In this document: piece after piece, positions 45,307 to 54,579 of the stretch | Position numbering within the stretch: the stretch's first letter is position 1 | Layout of the letters: every line of letters begins with the position of its first letter | Assembly: GCF_005877905.1 (NCBI RefSeq) | Contig: NZ_SWDV01000019.1 | Location: forward strand, 1-64,000 | DNA length: 64,000 nt | From: Pseudomonas nicosulfuronedens | Lineage (GTDB): Bacteria > Pseudomonadota > Gammaproteobacteria > Pseudomonadales > Pseudomonadaceae | Direction of reading: 5' to 3' | Translations under genes and position numbers: made by a program | Notes under the pieces: model-generated | Seen by the model: the letters and a program-made list of their open reading frames with translations, nothing else | Told to the model about the DNA's origin: nothing | Database searches by the model: none

Positions 45307-45385
45307 GTAGGAGCGAGCTTGCTCGCGAACCGCCTGCCACGACAGTGCCAGGCGGAGCACCGTTCGCGAGCAAGCTCGCTCCTAT
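45307..45385. repeat. Paired REP element, copy 3
   Basis: 23-nt arms at 45307-45329 and 45363-45385 (last base differs). It lies between mig-14-like and dnpA-like genes. Confidence 0.92.
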
Positions 45386-45415
45386 AGTTCGTGTACGGGT
45401 TGCCTTGGCCCGTGC

Positions 45416-45440
45416 GTAGGAGCGGACTGCGTCCGCGATC
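45416..45440. repeat. Solo REP-like element of a second type
   Basis: GTAGGAGCGGACTGCGTCCGCGATC: the same GTAGGAGC start but a different hairpin (GCGGAC / GTCCGC). No inverted partner is nearby. It ends 20 bp before the dnpA-like start. Confidence 0.7.
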
Positions 45441-45459
45441 GGTTTCCACGGAGATGCAC

Positions 45460-46872
45460 ATGAGCGCCCGCAAGCAGCATCTGCTCAAACAGCACCGTCG
45501 CAAGAAGCGCGCGGTCCTGCTCGTCGCCCTGCTGGCGCTGATCCTGCTGGGTATCTTCGCGCCCTGGTGGAGTGTGCCGCTGGCCGTGGTGCTCGGCTGG
45601 GTCGCCCATGAGGCGTGGTTCGCCGATCACCTCTTCTACTCGCCACGCGACGACTACCGCTACGACTTCCCCGAGGGCTCCATCGCCCTGCCGGTGTCCC
45701 TCGGCCCGCACGGCCTGCACGTCGCCACCGGTGCGCTGCCGGAGAACGAGGAAACGCTGGTATTGGAGATCGACGTCAAGGCGTCGCTGCTCGGTCGCTG
45801 GCTCGACCCGCAGGTGCTGGTCGAGGGCGTCGAGAACGACCGTCAGGACTTCGAGCGCGGTGTCAGCGGCAAGCGCTACATCAATCTCTCCGGCCAGGGC
45901 GAAGCGCTGCGCTCCGGGCATCTGCGCATCCGTAGCCGCCATTGCCGGCTGGCGCAGCAAGGCGTGCTGCATGCCTTCCACAATCCCGACTACGCCAAGC
46001 AGCGCCTGCTGGTTATCGCGCCCCACGCCGACGACGCCGAGCTGGCCGCCTTTGGCCAGTACAGCCGGTGCCCGGAGGCCTGGATCGTCACCCTGACCCA
46101 GGGTGAGATCGAGGCCGAGCACTACCAGCGCCTGGGTCTGGACAAGGCCGCTGCGGCGCGCCTGAAGGGCCGCCTGCGCACCTGGGACAGCATTGCCGCG
46201 CCGCTCTGGGGCGGCGTGCCAGCCGAGCGCTGTGTGCAACTGGGCTACTACTGCCTGCAACTACCGTCCATGGCCGCCGAGCCCAGTCAGGCATTCGGCT
46301 CGAAGGAGTCCGGCGAAATCGACATCCGCAGCGTGCGAGGCTTCAATCCCTTCGCGCTGCCGGGTGACAGTGACGGCGCACCGACCTGGCTCAACCTGGT
46401 GGCCGACCTCACCGCGCTGATCGAACACGTCCGCCCGGAGGTCATCCTCACCGCCCATCCGGAGCTGGATCCCCACGCCGACCACGTCCAGGCTACGCGC
46501 GCGACGCTGGAGGCCATTGGGCGCAGCAGCTGGAAGCCACAGACCCTGCTGCTCTACGCCAACCACCTGCACGACAACGACCGCTGGCCGATGGGGCCGG
46601 CGGACGGGGGCATCGCCCTGCCACCGTGTATCGAACCGTTGCCGGCCGACCCACTGTGGAGCCCGACGCTGGACGCTGCGACCCGCATCGACAAGGCTCA
46701 GGCCTTGGCCCTGCAGCACGACCTGCAGACCCCGCTGACTGGCAAGAAGCGCCTGCGCCGGCTGATCCAGCGCGTGCTGGCCGGGCGCCAATGGCCGGCC
46801 ACTGGCGACGACGAGTTCTTCCGCAAGGCGGTGCGCCGCCACGAGCTGTTCTGGGTTCGCAAACTGCCGTAA
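45460..46872 (+). CDS. dnpA: De-N-acetylase of the PIG-L/LmbE family (DnpA-like)
   Basis: A 470-aa protein. A basic N-terminus precedes two hydrophobic segments at about residues 18-52 that anchor it in the inner membrane. The zinc-binding motif APHADDAE is near residue 189, followed by ILTAHPELDPHADHVQAT as the second His motif, the PIG-L/LmbE pattern. It matches DnpA (PA5002), a de-N-acetylase linked to antibiotic persistence and thought to act on LPS hexosamine. The ATG at 45460 has GGAG 6 nt upstream. It is next to msbA and mig-14 here rather than after wapH. Confidence 0.85.
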   Translation: MSARKQHLLKQHRRKKRAVLLVALLALILLGIFAPWWSVPLAVVLGWVAHEAWFADHLFYSPRDDYRYDFPEGSIALPVSLGPHGLHVATGALPENEETLVLEIDVKASLLGRWLDPQVLVEGVENDRQDFERGVSGKRYINLSGQGEALRSGHLRIRSRHCRLAQQGVLHAFHNPDYAKQRLLVIAPHADDAELAAFGQYSRCPEAWIVTLTQGEIEAEHYQRLGLDKAAAARLKGRLRTWDSIAAPLWGGVPAERCVQLGYYCLQLPSMAAEPSQAFGSKESGEIDIRSVRGFNPFALPGDSDGAPTWLNLVADLTALIEHVRPEVILTAHPELDPHADHVQATRATLEAIGRSSWKPQTLLLYANHLHDNDRWPMGPADGGIALPPCIEPLPADPLWSPTLDAATRIDKAQALALQHDLQTPLTGKKRLRRLIQRVLAGRQWPATGDDEFFRKAVRRHELFWVRKLP

Positions 46873-46959
46873 CTCATACGCTGACCGCCTGCTGCCCGGC
46901 GCAAGTCGCAGCGGGCGGCTATGGTATTATCCGCGGCGATTTCGACCTGCGGAGTTCCC

Positions 46960-48384
46960 ATGAAATTGACCATGCCCCGATTCGATCAGGCCCCCGTTCT
47001 AGTCGTCGGCGACGTGATGCTCGACCGCTACTGGCACGGCGCGACCTCGCGCATCTCGCCCGAGGCGCCGGTGCCCGTGGTGCGGGTCGAGCAGCATGAG
47101 GACCGCCCCGGTGGCGCCGCCAACGTCGCGTTGAACCTTGCCGCCCTCGGCGCTCCGGCCTTCCTGGTTGGCGTCACTGGCGTCGACGAGGCCGCCGACA
47201 GCCTGAGCGATAGCCTGCAGGCAGTGGGTGTGACCACCCGCTTCCAGCGCATCGCCGGCCAGCCGACCATCGTCAAGCTGCGGGTCATGAGCCGCCACCA
47301 GCAGCTGCTGCGCGTGGACTTCGAGGAAGCTTTCCGTACCGACGCCGTGGCCTTGTCTGCCGACGTCGAGGCGCTGCTGGACCAGGTCCGAGTGCTGGTG
47401 CTCTCCGACTACGGCAAGGGAGCGCTGAAGAACCACCAGGCGCTGATCCAGGCCGCGCGCAAACGCGGCATCCCGGTGCTGGCCGATCCCAAGGGCAAGG
47501 ACTTCGCCATCTACCGGGGCGCCAGCCTGATCACCCCGAACCTCTCCGAATTCGAGGCCATCGTCGGCCGTTGCACCGACGAAGCCGACCTCGTTGCGAA
47601 GGGCCAGCAGTTGATGACCGAGCTGGAGCTCGGCGCGCTGCTGGTCACCCGAGGCGAACACGGCATGACCCTGCTGCGTCCCGGCCACAGCGCCCTGCAC
47701 CTGCCGGCCCGTGCCCGCGAAGTGTTCGACGTCACCGGCGCCGGCGACACCGTGATTTCCACCCTGGCTGGCGCCATCGCTGCCGGTGAGGACCTGCCGC
47801 AGGCCGTGGCCCTGGCCAACCTGGCCGCCGGCATCGTCGTCGGCAAGCTCGGTACCGCCGCCATCAGCGCCCCGGAGCTGCGTCGCGCGGTGCAGCGCGA
47901 GCAGGGCTCCGAGCGTGGCGTGCTGAGCCTCGACCAGCTGCTGCTGGCCATCGAGGATGCCCGCGCCCACGGTGAGAAGATCGTCTTCACCAACGGCTGC
48001 TTCGACATCCTCCACGCCGGCCACGTGACCTACCTGGAGCAGGCGCGCGCCCAGGGCGACCGCCTGATCGTCGGGGTCAACGACGACGGTTCGGTGACCC
48101 GTCTGAAAGGCCCGGGCCGCCCGATCAACAGCGTCGACCGCCGCATGGCCGTACTCGCCGGCCTCGGCGCGGTGGACTGGGTCGTCAGCTTCGCCGAAGA
48201 CACCCCCGAGCGCCTGCTCAGCGAAGTCCGCCCGGACGTGCTGGTGAAGGGCGGCGACTACGGTGTCGAGCAGGTGGTCGGCGCCGACATCGTCAAGGCC
48301 TACGGCGGCGAAGTCCGCGTGCTGGGCCTGGTGGAAAACAGCTCCACCACCGCCATCGTGGAGAAGATTCGCCACCAGGGCTGA
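46960..48384 (+). CDS. hldE: Bifunctional heptose 7-phosphate kinase / heptose 1-phosphate adenylyltransferase
   Basis: Makes ADP-heptose, the donor for WaaC and WaaF. The 474-aa protein fuses a ribokinase-family domain (residues 1-315; [24 protein letters not shown], and the GAGDTVIS catalytic base motif) to a cytidylyltransferase-like domain (about 345-474; [20 protein letters not shown] with the HXGH motif). The ATG at 46960 follows GGAG by 5 nt. A possible TATTAT -10 lies at 46925-46930. An intrinsic terminator follows. It corresponds to PA4996. Confidence 0.96.
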   Translation: MKLTMPRFDQAPVLVVGDVMLDRYWHGATSRISPEAPVPVVRVEQHEDRPGGAANVALNLAALGAPAFLVGVTGVDEAADSLSDSLQAVGVTTRFQRIAGQPTIVKLRVMSRHQQLLRVDFEEAFRTDAVALSADVEALLDQVRVLVLSDYGKGALKNHQALIQAARKRGIPVLADPKGKDFAIYRGASLITPNLSEFEAIVGRCTDEADLVAKGQQLMTELELGALLVTRGEHGMTLLRPGHSALHLPARAREVFDVTGAGDTVISTLAGAIAAGEDLPQAVALANLAAGIVVGKLGTAAISAPELRRAVQREQGSERGVLSLDQLLLAIEDARAHGEKIVFTNGCFDILHAGHVTYLEQARAQGDRLIVGVNDDGSVTRLKGPGRPINSVDRRMAVLAGLGAVDWVVSFAEDTPERLLSEVRPDVLVKGGDYGVEQVVGADIVKAYGGEVRVLGLVENSSTTAIVEKIRHQG

Positions 48385-48399
48385 TCCTCTCCTCCCCAG

Positions 48400-48430
48400 A
48401 AAGGGCGCTACCGGGTAGCGCCCTTTTTGT
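48400..48430 (+). terminator. Intrinsic terminator after hldE
   Basis: AAAGGGCGCTAC, CGG loop, GTAGCGCCC, then TTTTTGTTT, beginning 16 bp beyond the hldE stop codon. Confidence 0.92.
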
Positions 48431-48542
48431 TTGTGGCGATGCACTGACCGCTCTGCCAGTGACCGGCGGCAAAGCGGTCATGGTCCCTGCGCCCTGTCGA
48501 AGCGCATGATCAAGGCATCCACCCTCCGCGGAGCGAGATGCC

Positions 48543-49826
48543 ATGACCACCGACGTGCAGGGCCGCGCCCTGGCCGTGCTGAACCGTGTCGCCCAGGCCG
48601 ACTGGCCGGACCGACTCAAGCTGCGCAAACCCTTCGAAAGACTGCTCTACAACGGCAGCCGCACCGGCTTCCGGCTGGCCAGCGAGCGCGCCGCCAAGCA
48701 ACCCAAGACGCCGCGCAAGGCCGACCCGGACGGGCTGTTCGACCTGTCCCTGTCCGACGAGCAGCAGATGCTCGTGGAGATGCTCGAAGGCTTCGCCGCC
48801 GAAGTATTGCGCCCGGCTGCCCATGAGGCTGACGCCAAGGCCGGCCTGAGCCTGGAGCTGCTGGCCCAGGCGCAGGAACTGGGCCTGACCCACTATGGCG
48901 TCAGCGAAGTGCACGGCGGCATGGCCGGCGAGCGCACCGTGGTGACCAATGCGTTGATCGCCGAATCCCTTGCCCGTGGCGACCTGAGCCTGGCCGCCGC
49001 GCTGCTGGTTCCGTTGTCGGCAGCCAACTGCATTCGCCGTTGGGGCTCGCCGGAGCAACAGGCACGCTGGTTGCCGGCTTTCGTCGCCGAAGAGGCCGCG
49101 CCGTTGATCGCCATTGCGGTCAACGAGCCGCAACTGCTGGCCGATCCGCTGCGGCTGTCGACCAAGGCGCGCAAGCGCGGTTCGAGCTACACGCTGTCCG
49201 GCGAAAAGTGCTTGGTGGTGCGCGGCGTGGATGCGCAGAAGTTGATCGTTGCGGCGGATGCCGGCGACGGACCGGCGCTGTTCCTCGTCGATACCCGTGC
49301 CAAGGGTGTTGAAGTGCGCGCCGAACCGGCCATGGGCCTGAAGGCCACCGGCACTGCGCGGGTTCGCTTCAAGGGTGTGAAGGTGCCGGCCGAGCAGCGG
49401 CTGGCGGCGGAGCGCTTCGACTTCCAGGCCTTCGTCGATCACACCGCGCTGGCCTGGTGTGCGCTGGCCGTGGGCACGGGGCAGGCAGCACTCGATTACG
49501 TGATCACCTACTGCAACGAGCGCGAGGCCTTCGGCGAGCCTATCAGCCATCGCCAGGGCGTGGCCTTCATGGTCGCGGACATCGCCGTCGAGCTGGACGC
49601 CATGCGCCTGATGGTCTGGCGCGCCTGCGCGCTGGCCGAACGCGGGCAGGGGTTCCACCGCGAGGCCTACCTGGCGAAGCTGCTTTGCGCCGAGAAGGCG
49701 ATGAAGATCGGCACCGATGCGGTGCAACTGCTCGGCGGCCATGGCTTCACCCAGGAACACCCGGCCGAGCGCTGGTACCGCGACCTGCGCGCCGTCAGCC
49801 TGATGGCTGGCGGCCTGCACCTGTAA
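48543..49826 (+). CDS. Acyl-CoA dehydrogenase family protein lacking the usual C-terminal Glu
   Basis: A 427-aa acyl-CoA dehydrogenase-like protein. An extra N-terminal segment of about 65 residues precedes the ACAD fold. FAD/substrate-region motifs are present but weak (IAIAVNEPQLLADPLRL, YTLSGEKCLVV). The C-terminal helices have GTDAVQLLGGHGFTQEHPAERWYRDLRAVSLMAGGLHL and then stop: where active homologues have YEGT, this protein has MAGG and ends. It is coupled to the next gene (10 bp gap), which has the Glu. This suggests a heteromeric enzyme with one active partner. It corresponds to PA4995. Confidence 0.85.
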   Translation: MTTDVQGRALAVLNRVAQADWPDRLKLRKPFERLLYNGSRTGFRLASERAAKQPKTPRKADPDGLFDLSLSDEQQMLVEMLEGFAAEVLRPAAHEADAKAGLSLELLAQAQELGLTHYGVSEVHGGMAGERTVVTNALIAESLARGDLSLAAALLVPLSAANCIRRWGSPEQQARWLPAFVAEEAAPLIAIAVNEPQLLADPLRLSTKARKRGSSYTLSGEKCLVVRGVDAQKLIVAADAGDGPALFLVDTRAKGVEVRAEPAMGLKATGTARVRFKGVKVPAEQRLAAERFDFQAFVDHTALAWCALAVGTGQAALDYVITYCNEREAFGEPISHRQGVAFMVADIAVELDAMRLMVWRACALAERGQGFHREAYLAKLLCAEKAMKIGTDAVQLLGGHGFTQEHPAERWYRDLRAVSLMAGGLHL

Positions 49827-49836
49827 GGAGCCTTGC

Positions 49837-51042
49837 ATGTACCTCGAGACGCCAAAGAAATTCCGCACCTTGCAGAACCAGGCCCGCCAGGTGGCGGAGA
49901 ACTACCTGCGACCGATCTCCCGCAAGTACGACAAGGCCGAGCACGCCTATCCCAAGGAGCTGGACCTGCTGGCGGCGTTGCTGGACGGTATGAACGCCGG
50001 CTCGCCGGACGCCGTCGGCGCCACCTCGGCCAGCAAGCGCAAGGCCGGAGCGGAGGAGGGTGTGAAGAACGGCGGCAACCTCTCCGCCTGCCTGGGTGTG
50101 ATGGAAATGTGCTGGGGCGACACCGGCCTGCTGCTGGCCATGCCGCGCCAGGGGCTGGGCAACGCTGCCATCGCCGCGGTGGCCAACGAGGAGCAGCTCA
50201 AGCGCTTCTCCGGCACCTGGGCGGCCATGGCCATCACCGAACCGGGCTGTGGTTCGGACTCGGCAGCGATCCGCACCAGCGCCACCCGCGACGGTGATGA
50301 CTATGTGCTCAACGGCGAGAAGATCTTCGTCACCTCCGGCGCTCGCGCCGACGCGGTGGTGGTCTGGGCGACCCTGGACAAGAGCCTGGGTCGTGCCGCG
50401 ATCAAGTCCTTCGTGGTGGAAAAGGGCACGCCCGGCATGACCGTCACGCGCCTGGAGAAGAAGCTCGGCATCAAGGCCTCGGACACTGCCTCCATCAGCT
50501 TCAGCGACTGCCGCGTGCCGGCCGCCAACCTGCTGGGCAACGCCGAGATCGACGTGCAGAAGGGCTTTGCCGGGGTGATGGAAACCTTCGACAACACCCG
50601 TCCGCTGGTCGCCGCCATGGCCATCGGCGTGGCCAAGTCCTCGCTGGACCGTACCCGCGAGCTGCTGAAAAAGGCGGGCTGCCGCTTCGACTATCGACAA
50701 CCGCTGCTTACGGCCAGTCATGTCGAAGCCACGCTGTACCGCCTGGAAGCCGAATGGGAAGCCGCGCGCCTGCTGACCCTGAAGGCCGCCTGGATGGCCG
50801 ACAACCGCCTGCCCAACTCCAAGGAGGCTTCCATCGCCAAGGCCAAGGCCGGTCGGGTCGCCAACGAGGTCACGCTCAAATGTGTCGAGTTGGCGGGGGC
50901 GCTGGGCTATGGGGAGGAGGAGTTGCTGGAGAAGTGGGCGCGGGACTCGAAGATCCTCGACATCTTCGAAGGCACCCAGCAGATCCAGTTGCTGATCGTG
51001 GCGCGGCGGCTGCTGGGCAAGAGTTCCAGCCAGCTTAAGTGA
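49837..51042 (+). CDS. Acyl-CoA dehydrogenase
   Basis: A 401-aa FAD-dependent acyl-CoA dehydrogenase. FAD/substrate motifs are MAITEPGCGSDSAAIRTSA and NGEKIFVTSGARADAVVVWAT; the catalytic-base segment ARDSKILDIFEGTQQIQLLIVARRLLG has the Glu of FEGT. The start follows AGGAG by 7 nt, 10 bp after the previous gene, so the two are one operon. It corresponds to PA4994. The substrate (fatty, branched or aromatic acyl-CoA) is not apparent. Confidence 0.9.
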   Translation: MYLETPKKFRTLQNQARQVAENYLRPISRKYDKAEHAYPKELDLLAALLDGMNAGSPDAVGATSASKRKAGAEEGVKNGGNLSACLGVMEMCWGDTGLLLAMPRQGLGNAAIAAVANEEQLKRFSGTWAAMAITEPGCGSDSAAIRTSATRDGDDYVLNGEKIFVTSGARADAVVVWATLDKSLGRAAIKSFVVEKGTPGMTVTRLEKKLGIKASDTASISFSDCRVPAANLLGNAEIDVQKGFAGVMETFDNTRPLVAAMAIGVAKSSLDRTRELLKKAGCRFDYRQPLLTASHVEATLYRLEAEWEAARLLTLKAAWMADNRLPNSKEASIAKAKAGRVANEVTLKCVELAGALGYGEEELLEKWARDSKILDIFEGTQQIQLLIVARRLLGKSSSQLK

Positions 51043-51055
51043 GCGCAGGGCTCTT

Positions 51056-51132
51056 GTAGGAGCGAGCTTGCTCGCGAACAACGTCCCCGAGCACGATGGC
51101 GTTGGGCGGTTCGCGAGCAAGCTCGCTCCTAC
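51056..51132. repeat. Paired REP element, copy 4
   Basis: Perfect 23-nt arms at 51056-51078 and 51110-51132, between the convergent ends of the acyl-CoA dehydrogenase operon and the PA4993-like gene. Confidence 0.94.
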
Positions 51133-51163
51133 AGGTCAAGGCCGGCTGGGACAGATAACGGCC

Positions 51164-52075
51164 TCAGGCCGTGCGCCGCCCGCTGCCGGCATTGCCGGCG
51201 GCGGGCGGCCATTGCTCCATCCATTCGCGGAAGCGGATACGTTCCTCGCGTACGAGCCAGCCATCCTGCTCGGCAAAGCTCTCCGACAGCCACAGGCCTC
51301 GGGTGCTGGCCTTGCTCAGCTCGCCCTTGCTCAGGGTGAACAGCTCGCCGGTCGGCTGGCCGTGGTCCAGTGGCAGCAGGTAGATGTCCGGGCGGCGACG
51401 GTCGAGGCGGGCCACCAGCGGGCCGCTTTCGAGTTTCTCGTCGACGTGGAACAGGCTGACCTCGCGGGCATCCTTGGGTAGCTCCATGCGCAGGTCATAG
51501 ACCAGCTGCAGTGAGGCCGTTGGCAGGTGCACGTAGGCCTGCGGGCGCTCCAGCAGGCGCAGCGCGCCGGCCTGCACCGGGCGCGAGGCGCCGGACAGCG
51601 GGGTCAGGGAGAAGTGGCTGCTCTCGCGGTAGCGCAGGATGCCCTCGTAGGGCGTCGGCAGCCAGGTGTCGCCGAAGCGCCCGCCGAGCCAGCCGTCGGC
51701 GGTTTCCACCAGGCATTCTTCGGCCACTTCCTGGATCGCGGTGAGCAGCGGCAGGTTCAGTTCGTGGGCCGGCACGTAGCCGGAAATCAGCTTGAGCACC
51801 GTGTCGCCACGGTCCAGGCGGCGCTGGCGAACCAGAATCCAGTGATCGCGGCCCTGGTAGTTCAGGGTCAGACGCACCGAAACGCCAAGGTTGGCCAGTT
51901 CGGTGGTGAAGTGTTCGGTCTCGGGGATCTCGATGGGACGGCGCTTTTCCAGGACCTGGGCGAAGTTCAGGGGCTTGCCGAGGGTCTGGTAGGCGAGACC
52001 TTCCGGGCTGGCTTCCACCAGCAGCGGCAGGGTCTTGAAGGCGGTCGGGTCCTTGCGGGCGAGCGTACGGGGCAT
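51164..52075 (-). CDS. Conserved hypothetical protein, possibly a degenerate Nudix (PA4993-like)
   Basis: A 303-aa cytosolic protein with no transmembrane segments or signal peptide. The segment LTAIQEVAEECLVE resembles the REXXEE core of a Nudix box, with Gln in place of Arg and without the preceding glycine/acidic pattern, so it is at best degenerate. Otherwise it has no motif I recognise. AAGGA lies 8 nt before the ATG. It occupies the place of PA4993. I do not assign a function. Confidence 0.7.
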   Translation of the reverse strand: MPRTLARKDPTAFKTLPLLVEASPEGLAYQTLGKPLNFAQVLEKRRPIEIPETEHFTTELANLGVSVRLTLNYQGRDHWILVRQRRLDRGDTVLKLISGYVPAHELNLPLLTAIQEVAEECLVETADGWLGGRFGDTWLPTPYEGILRYRESSHFSLTPLSGASRPVQAGALRLLERPQAYVHLPTASLQLVYDLRMELPKDAREVSLFHVDEKLESGPLVARLDRRRPDIYLLPLDHGQPTGELFTLSKGELSKASTRGLWLSESFAEQDGWLVREERIRFREWMEQWPPAAGNAGSGRRTA

Positions 52076-52432
52076 GTGGGCTTCCTTTTCTTGCAGAGCC
52101 TGGTCTTGCAGGGCCTGGTCGTACAGGGCGCCGGGTTGCGTTGGCGTGTCCCTTCAGTTGGTTGACTGGCGGGCGACGCCGACGCGAACGCTGACCGTCT
52201 GGAGGGACGGTCCGGCCGAGCGTTTTTTACGGGGTCGCTACAACCTAGACAGCCTGACACCGCTCCTGGTGTCATCGAAAATCAAAAGGATTTCCGGATT
52301 TTTCCCTGAAAGGCTTGGTGATCACGAGGAATTTCCTTGGCAATCACCGGTTGGCGACAGTTTCTGTGCCCCCGAGAGACCCCGGGGGAATCTGAGCATG
52401 GCACAGGAATACGTAATCCACATGACCGTCGA
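52076..52432. other. Intergenic region with a period-15 tandem repeat
   Basis: A 357-base gap without a supported gene. At 52090-52134 a 15-bp unit (CTTGCAGAGCCTGGT) occurs almost three times, overlapping the leader of the PA4993-like gene. The rest is AT-richer near 52260-52350 and should contain the promoter of the PA4993-like gene. A 25-codon open frame from the ATG at 52398 was seen and rejected. Confidence 0.6.
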
Positions 52433-53236
52433 TCAGCGGTCGAGTACCTCAGCCGCGATCGCCACGTTGTGAGCCAGATGCAGCGGATTGATGGTGCCGA
52501 CGATGGCGCTGGCCACGCCCGGATGGCCTAGCACCAGCTCGAAGCTGGCGCGCACCGGGTCGACGCCGGGGGCGAGAGTGGCGTGGCCGCTGGCCAGGGC
52601 CTTCTTGATCAGGATGCCGCGCCCATGGGTCTGGGCATGGTCGATCACCGGCTTTTCCGCCTGCTCGTTGAGGTTGTAGGTGACCATCGCGCAGTCGCCG
52701 CGCTCCAGGGCCAGCAGGCCGCCGTCGGCGGTCTTGCCGGAGAAGCCGAAGCCGCGGATCAGCCCTCCGTCCTTCAGGCGCTCCAGGGTCGCGTAGACCT
52801 CGGTGCCGCGCAGGATGTCCAGGTCGTTGCCGTCGGAATGCACCAGCACCAGGTCGATGTAGTCGGTCTCCAGGCGCTGCAGGCTGCGCTCCACCGAGCG
52901 ACGGGTGTGGGCGGCGCTGAAGTCGAATTGCGACTGGCCGCCGACGAATTCCTCGCCGGTCTTGCTGACGATCACCCACTGGTCACGCTGACCGCGCAGC
53001 AACGGGCCGAGGCGTTCCTCGCTGCGGCCGTAGGCCGGGGCGGTGTCGATCAGGTTGATGCCCAGGTCGCGGGCCAGCGCGATCAGGTCGGCGGCTTCGC
53101 GGTCATCGGGGATGCGGAAGCCTGCGGGGTACTTCACGCCCTGGTCGCGGCCGAGCTTCACAGTGCCCAGGCCCAGCGGCGAGACGCTCAGGCCGGTACT
53201 GCCCAGCGGGCGGTGCAGGTGATGCAGGGTTTTCAT
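52433..53236 (-). CDS. Aldo/keto reductase
   Basis: A 267-aa NAD(P)H-dependent oxidoreductase with the TIM-barrel AKR pattern: LGLGTVKLGRDQGVKYP at the N-terminus, INLIDTAPAYGRSEERLG with catalytic D and Y, VIVSKTG (Lys), and DLVLVHSDGND (His). The start overlaps the stop of the upstream gene (ATGA), with AGGA 8 nt before it; an ATG six codons upstream is less likely. It corresponds to PA4992. The substrate is unknown. Confidence 0.87.
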   Translation of the reverse strand: MKTLHHLHRPLGSTGLSVSPLGLGTVKLGRDQGVKYPAGFRIPDDREAADLIALARDLGINLIDTAPAYGRSEERLGPLLRGQRDQWVIVSKTGEEFVGGQSQFDFSAAHTRRSVERSLQRLETDYIDLVLVHSDGNDLDILRGTEVYATLERLKDGGLIRGFGFSGKTADGGLLALERGDCAMVTYNLNEQAEKPVIDHAQTHGRGILIKKALASGHATLAPGVDPVRASFELVLGHPGVASAIVGTINPLHLAHNVAIAAEVLDR

Positions 53237-54408
53237 CCGAGCAGTTCCTCCCACACCGGGCGGGCCATGGCGGGGCGTGGCAGTTCGGGAAGGGCGGCTG
53301 TTGCCTGTGGGCTAATGCCGGCTTTTTCCAGGGATTCCAGTACACGATCGGCGAAGTTCGGCGCCAGGGCCAGCTTGGTCGGCCAGCCGACCAGCAGCGC
53401 GTCGTCCTCGGCGAGGAAGGCACTGTCCGGGCGCAGCAGGTTGTTCTGCGAGGGCTCGGCGCGGTCGACGCGCAGGGTGGCCCAGCGGGCAGCGGAGAGA
53501 TCGATCCACGGCACCAGCTTGTGCAATTCGCGCTGCGCCTCGGCGATCTGCTCGGCCTCGTTGCGCCCCACGCCGCTGGCTTCGGCGATGTCGCCGCCCA
53601 GGTACCAGACCCAGTCGCCGTTGCTCAGCGGGTGGGTGGTGACGGTGACGCGAGGCTTCGGACCGCCGCCGAGGCAGTGGGCGTAGAGCGGCTTCAGGGT
53701 GGGGGCGGTGAGCAGCACCATGTGCAGCGGGCGACGCTGCATTTCCGGGCGTTCCAGTCCCAGTTCGCGCAGCAAGGCTTCATTGCCGGCGCCGGCGCTG
53801 AGTACCACGCGCTGAGCGCGGATTTCGCGACCGTCTACGCGCAGCCCGACCAGTTTGCCGCCGTCGCGCAACGCTTCGAGGCGTTCGCCGGCCAGCAGGC
53901 TGTCACCGGCCAGCTCGGCAAGGCGAGAGATCAGGCTGGGCACGTCCAGCACCAGTTCGGTGAGGCGGTAGGCCTTGCCCTTGAAGGCCTTGTCCTGCAG
54001 GGCCGGTGGCAGGTCACCGCCTTTCACCTGGGCTACGCGGCTGCGCACCGCCTTGCTGGCGAAGAAGCTGGTGAGGTTGCCGGCCAGGCCGCCGGGGGAC
54101 CACAGGTAATGGGCGTCGGAGAGCACACGTACGCCGCGCAGGTCCACTTCGCCGGTGCCGGCCAGGCAGTCGCGCCACAGCGCGGGCATGTCGGCGATGG
54201 CTTCGGAGGCGCCGGTCAACGCGCCGTGCAGGGCGTACTTGGTGCCGCCATGGATGATTCCCTGCGAGCGCATGCTCTGCACGCCGCCCAGCGCAGTGTT
54301 TTCTACCAGCACGGTGGAAAAGCCAGCGCGCCGCAGGCGGGCATTGAGCCAGAGACCGGCGATACCGCCGCCGACGATGAGGATGTCGGTGCTCAGGGAT
54401 TCGGACAT
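53233..54408 (-). CDS. FAD-dependent oxidoreductase (DAO/glycerol-3-phosphate oxidase-like)
   Basis: A 391-aa flavoprotein of the D-amino-acid-oxidase fold: DILIVGGGIAGLWLNARLRRAGFSTVLVE as the N-terminal FAD-binding Rossmann motif, GGVQSMRSQGIIHGGTKYAL following, and AQRVVLSAGAGNEALL in the second FAD contact. There is no signal peptide. It is coupled to the aldo/keto reductase downstream. It corresponds to PA4991. The amine or hydroxy-acid substrate cannot be told. Confidence 0.86.
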   Translation of the reverse strand: MSESLSTDILIVGGGIAGLWLNARLRRAGFSTVLVENTALGGVQSMRSQGIIHGGTKYALHGALTGASEAIADMPALWRDCLAGTGEVDLRGVRVLSDAHYLWSPGGLAGNLTSFFASKAVRSRVAQVKGGDLPPALQDKAFKGKAYRLTELVLDVPSLISRLAELAGDSLLAGERLEALRDGGKLVGLRVDGREIRAQRVVLSAGAGNEALLRELGLERPEMQRRPLHMVLLTAPTLKPLYAHCLGGGPKPRVTVTTHPLSNGDWVWYLGGDIAEASGVGRNEAEQIAEAQRELHKLVPWIDLSAARWATLRVDRAEPSQNNLLRPDSAFLAEDDALLVGWPTKLALAPNFADRVLESLEKAGISPQATAALPELPRPAMARPVWEELLG

Positions 54409-54491
54409 GAAAGCGCCTCGAAGGGGAAAACAAGGCGCGCAGTATAACGCCAGAGAGCAGCGGCAAACGTCCGTTGCTTCAGGCCGCTTTC

Positions 54492-54559
54492 GTAGGAGCG
54501 AGCTTGCTCGCGAAGGCTTTGCGCGACGGAGGCTGGTTCGCGAGCAAGCTCGCTCCTAC
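54492..54559. repeat. Paired REP element, copy 5
   Basis: Perfect 23-nt arms at 54492-54514 and 54537-54559, between the EmrE-type gene and the FAD oxidoreductase gene. Confidence 0.94.
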
Positions 54560-54579
54560 AGAGTGCTGACGGCGCCGCA

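Noticed and set aside
52398-52472. 25-codon frame beginning MAQEYVIHMTVDQ
   Set aside because: It runs into the convergent aldo/keto reductase gene, is very short and has no independent support.
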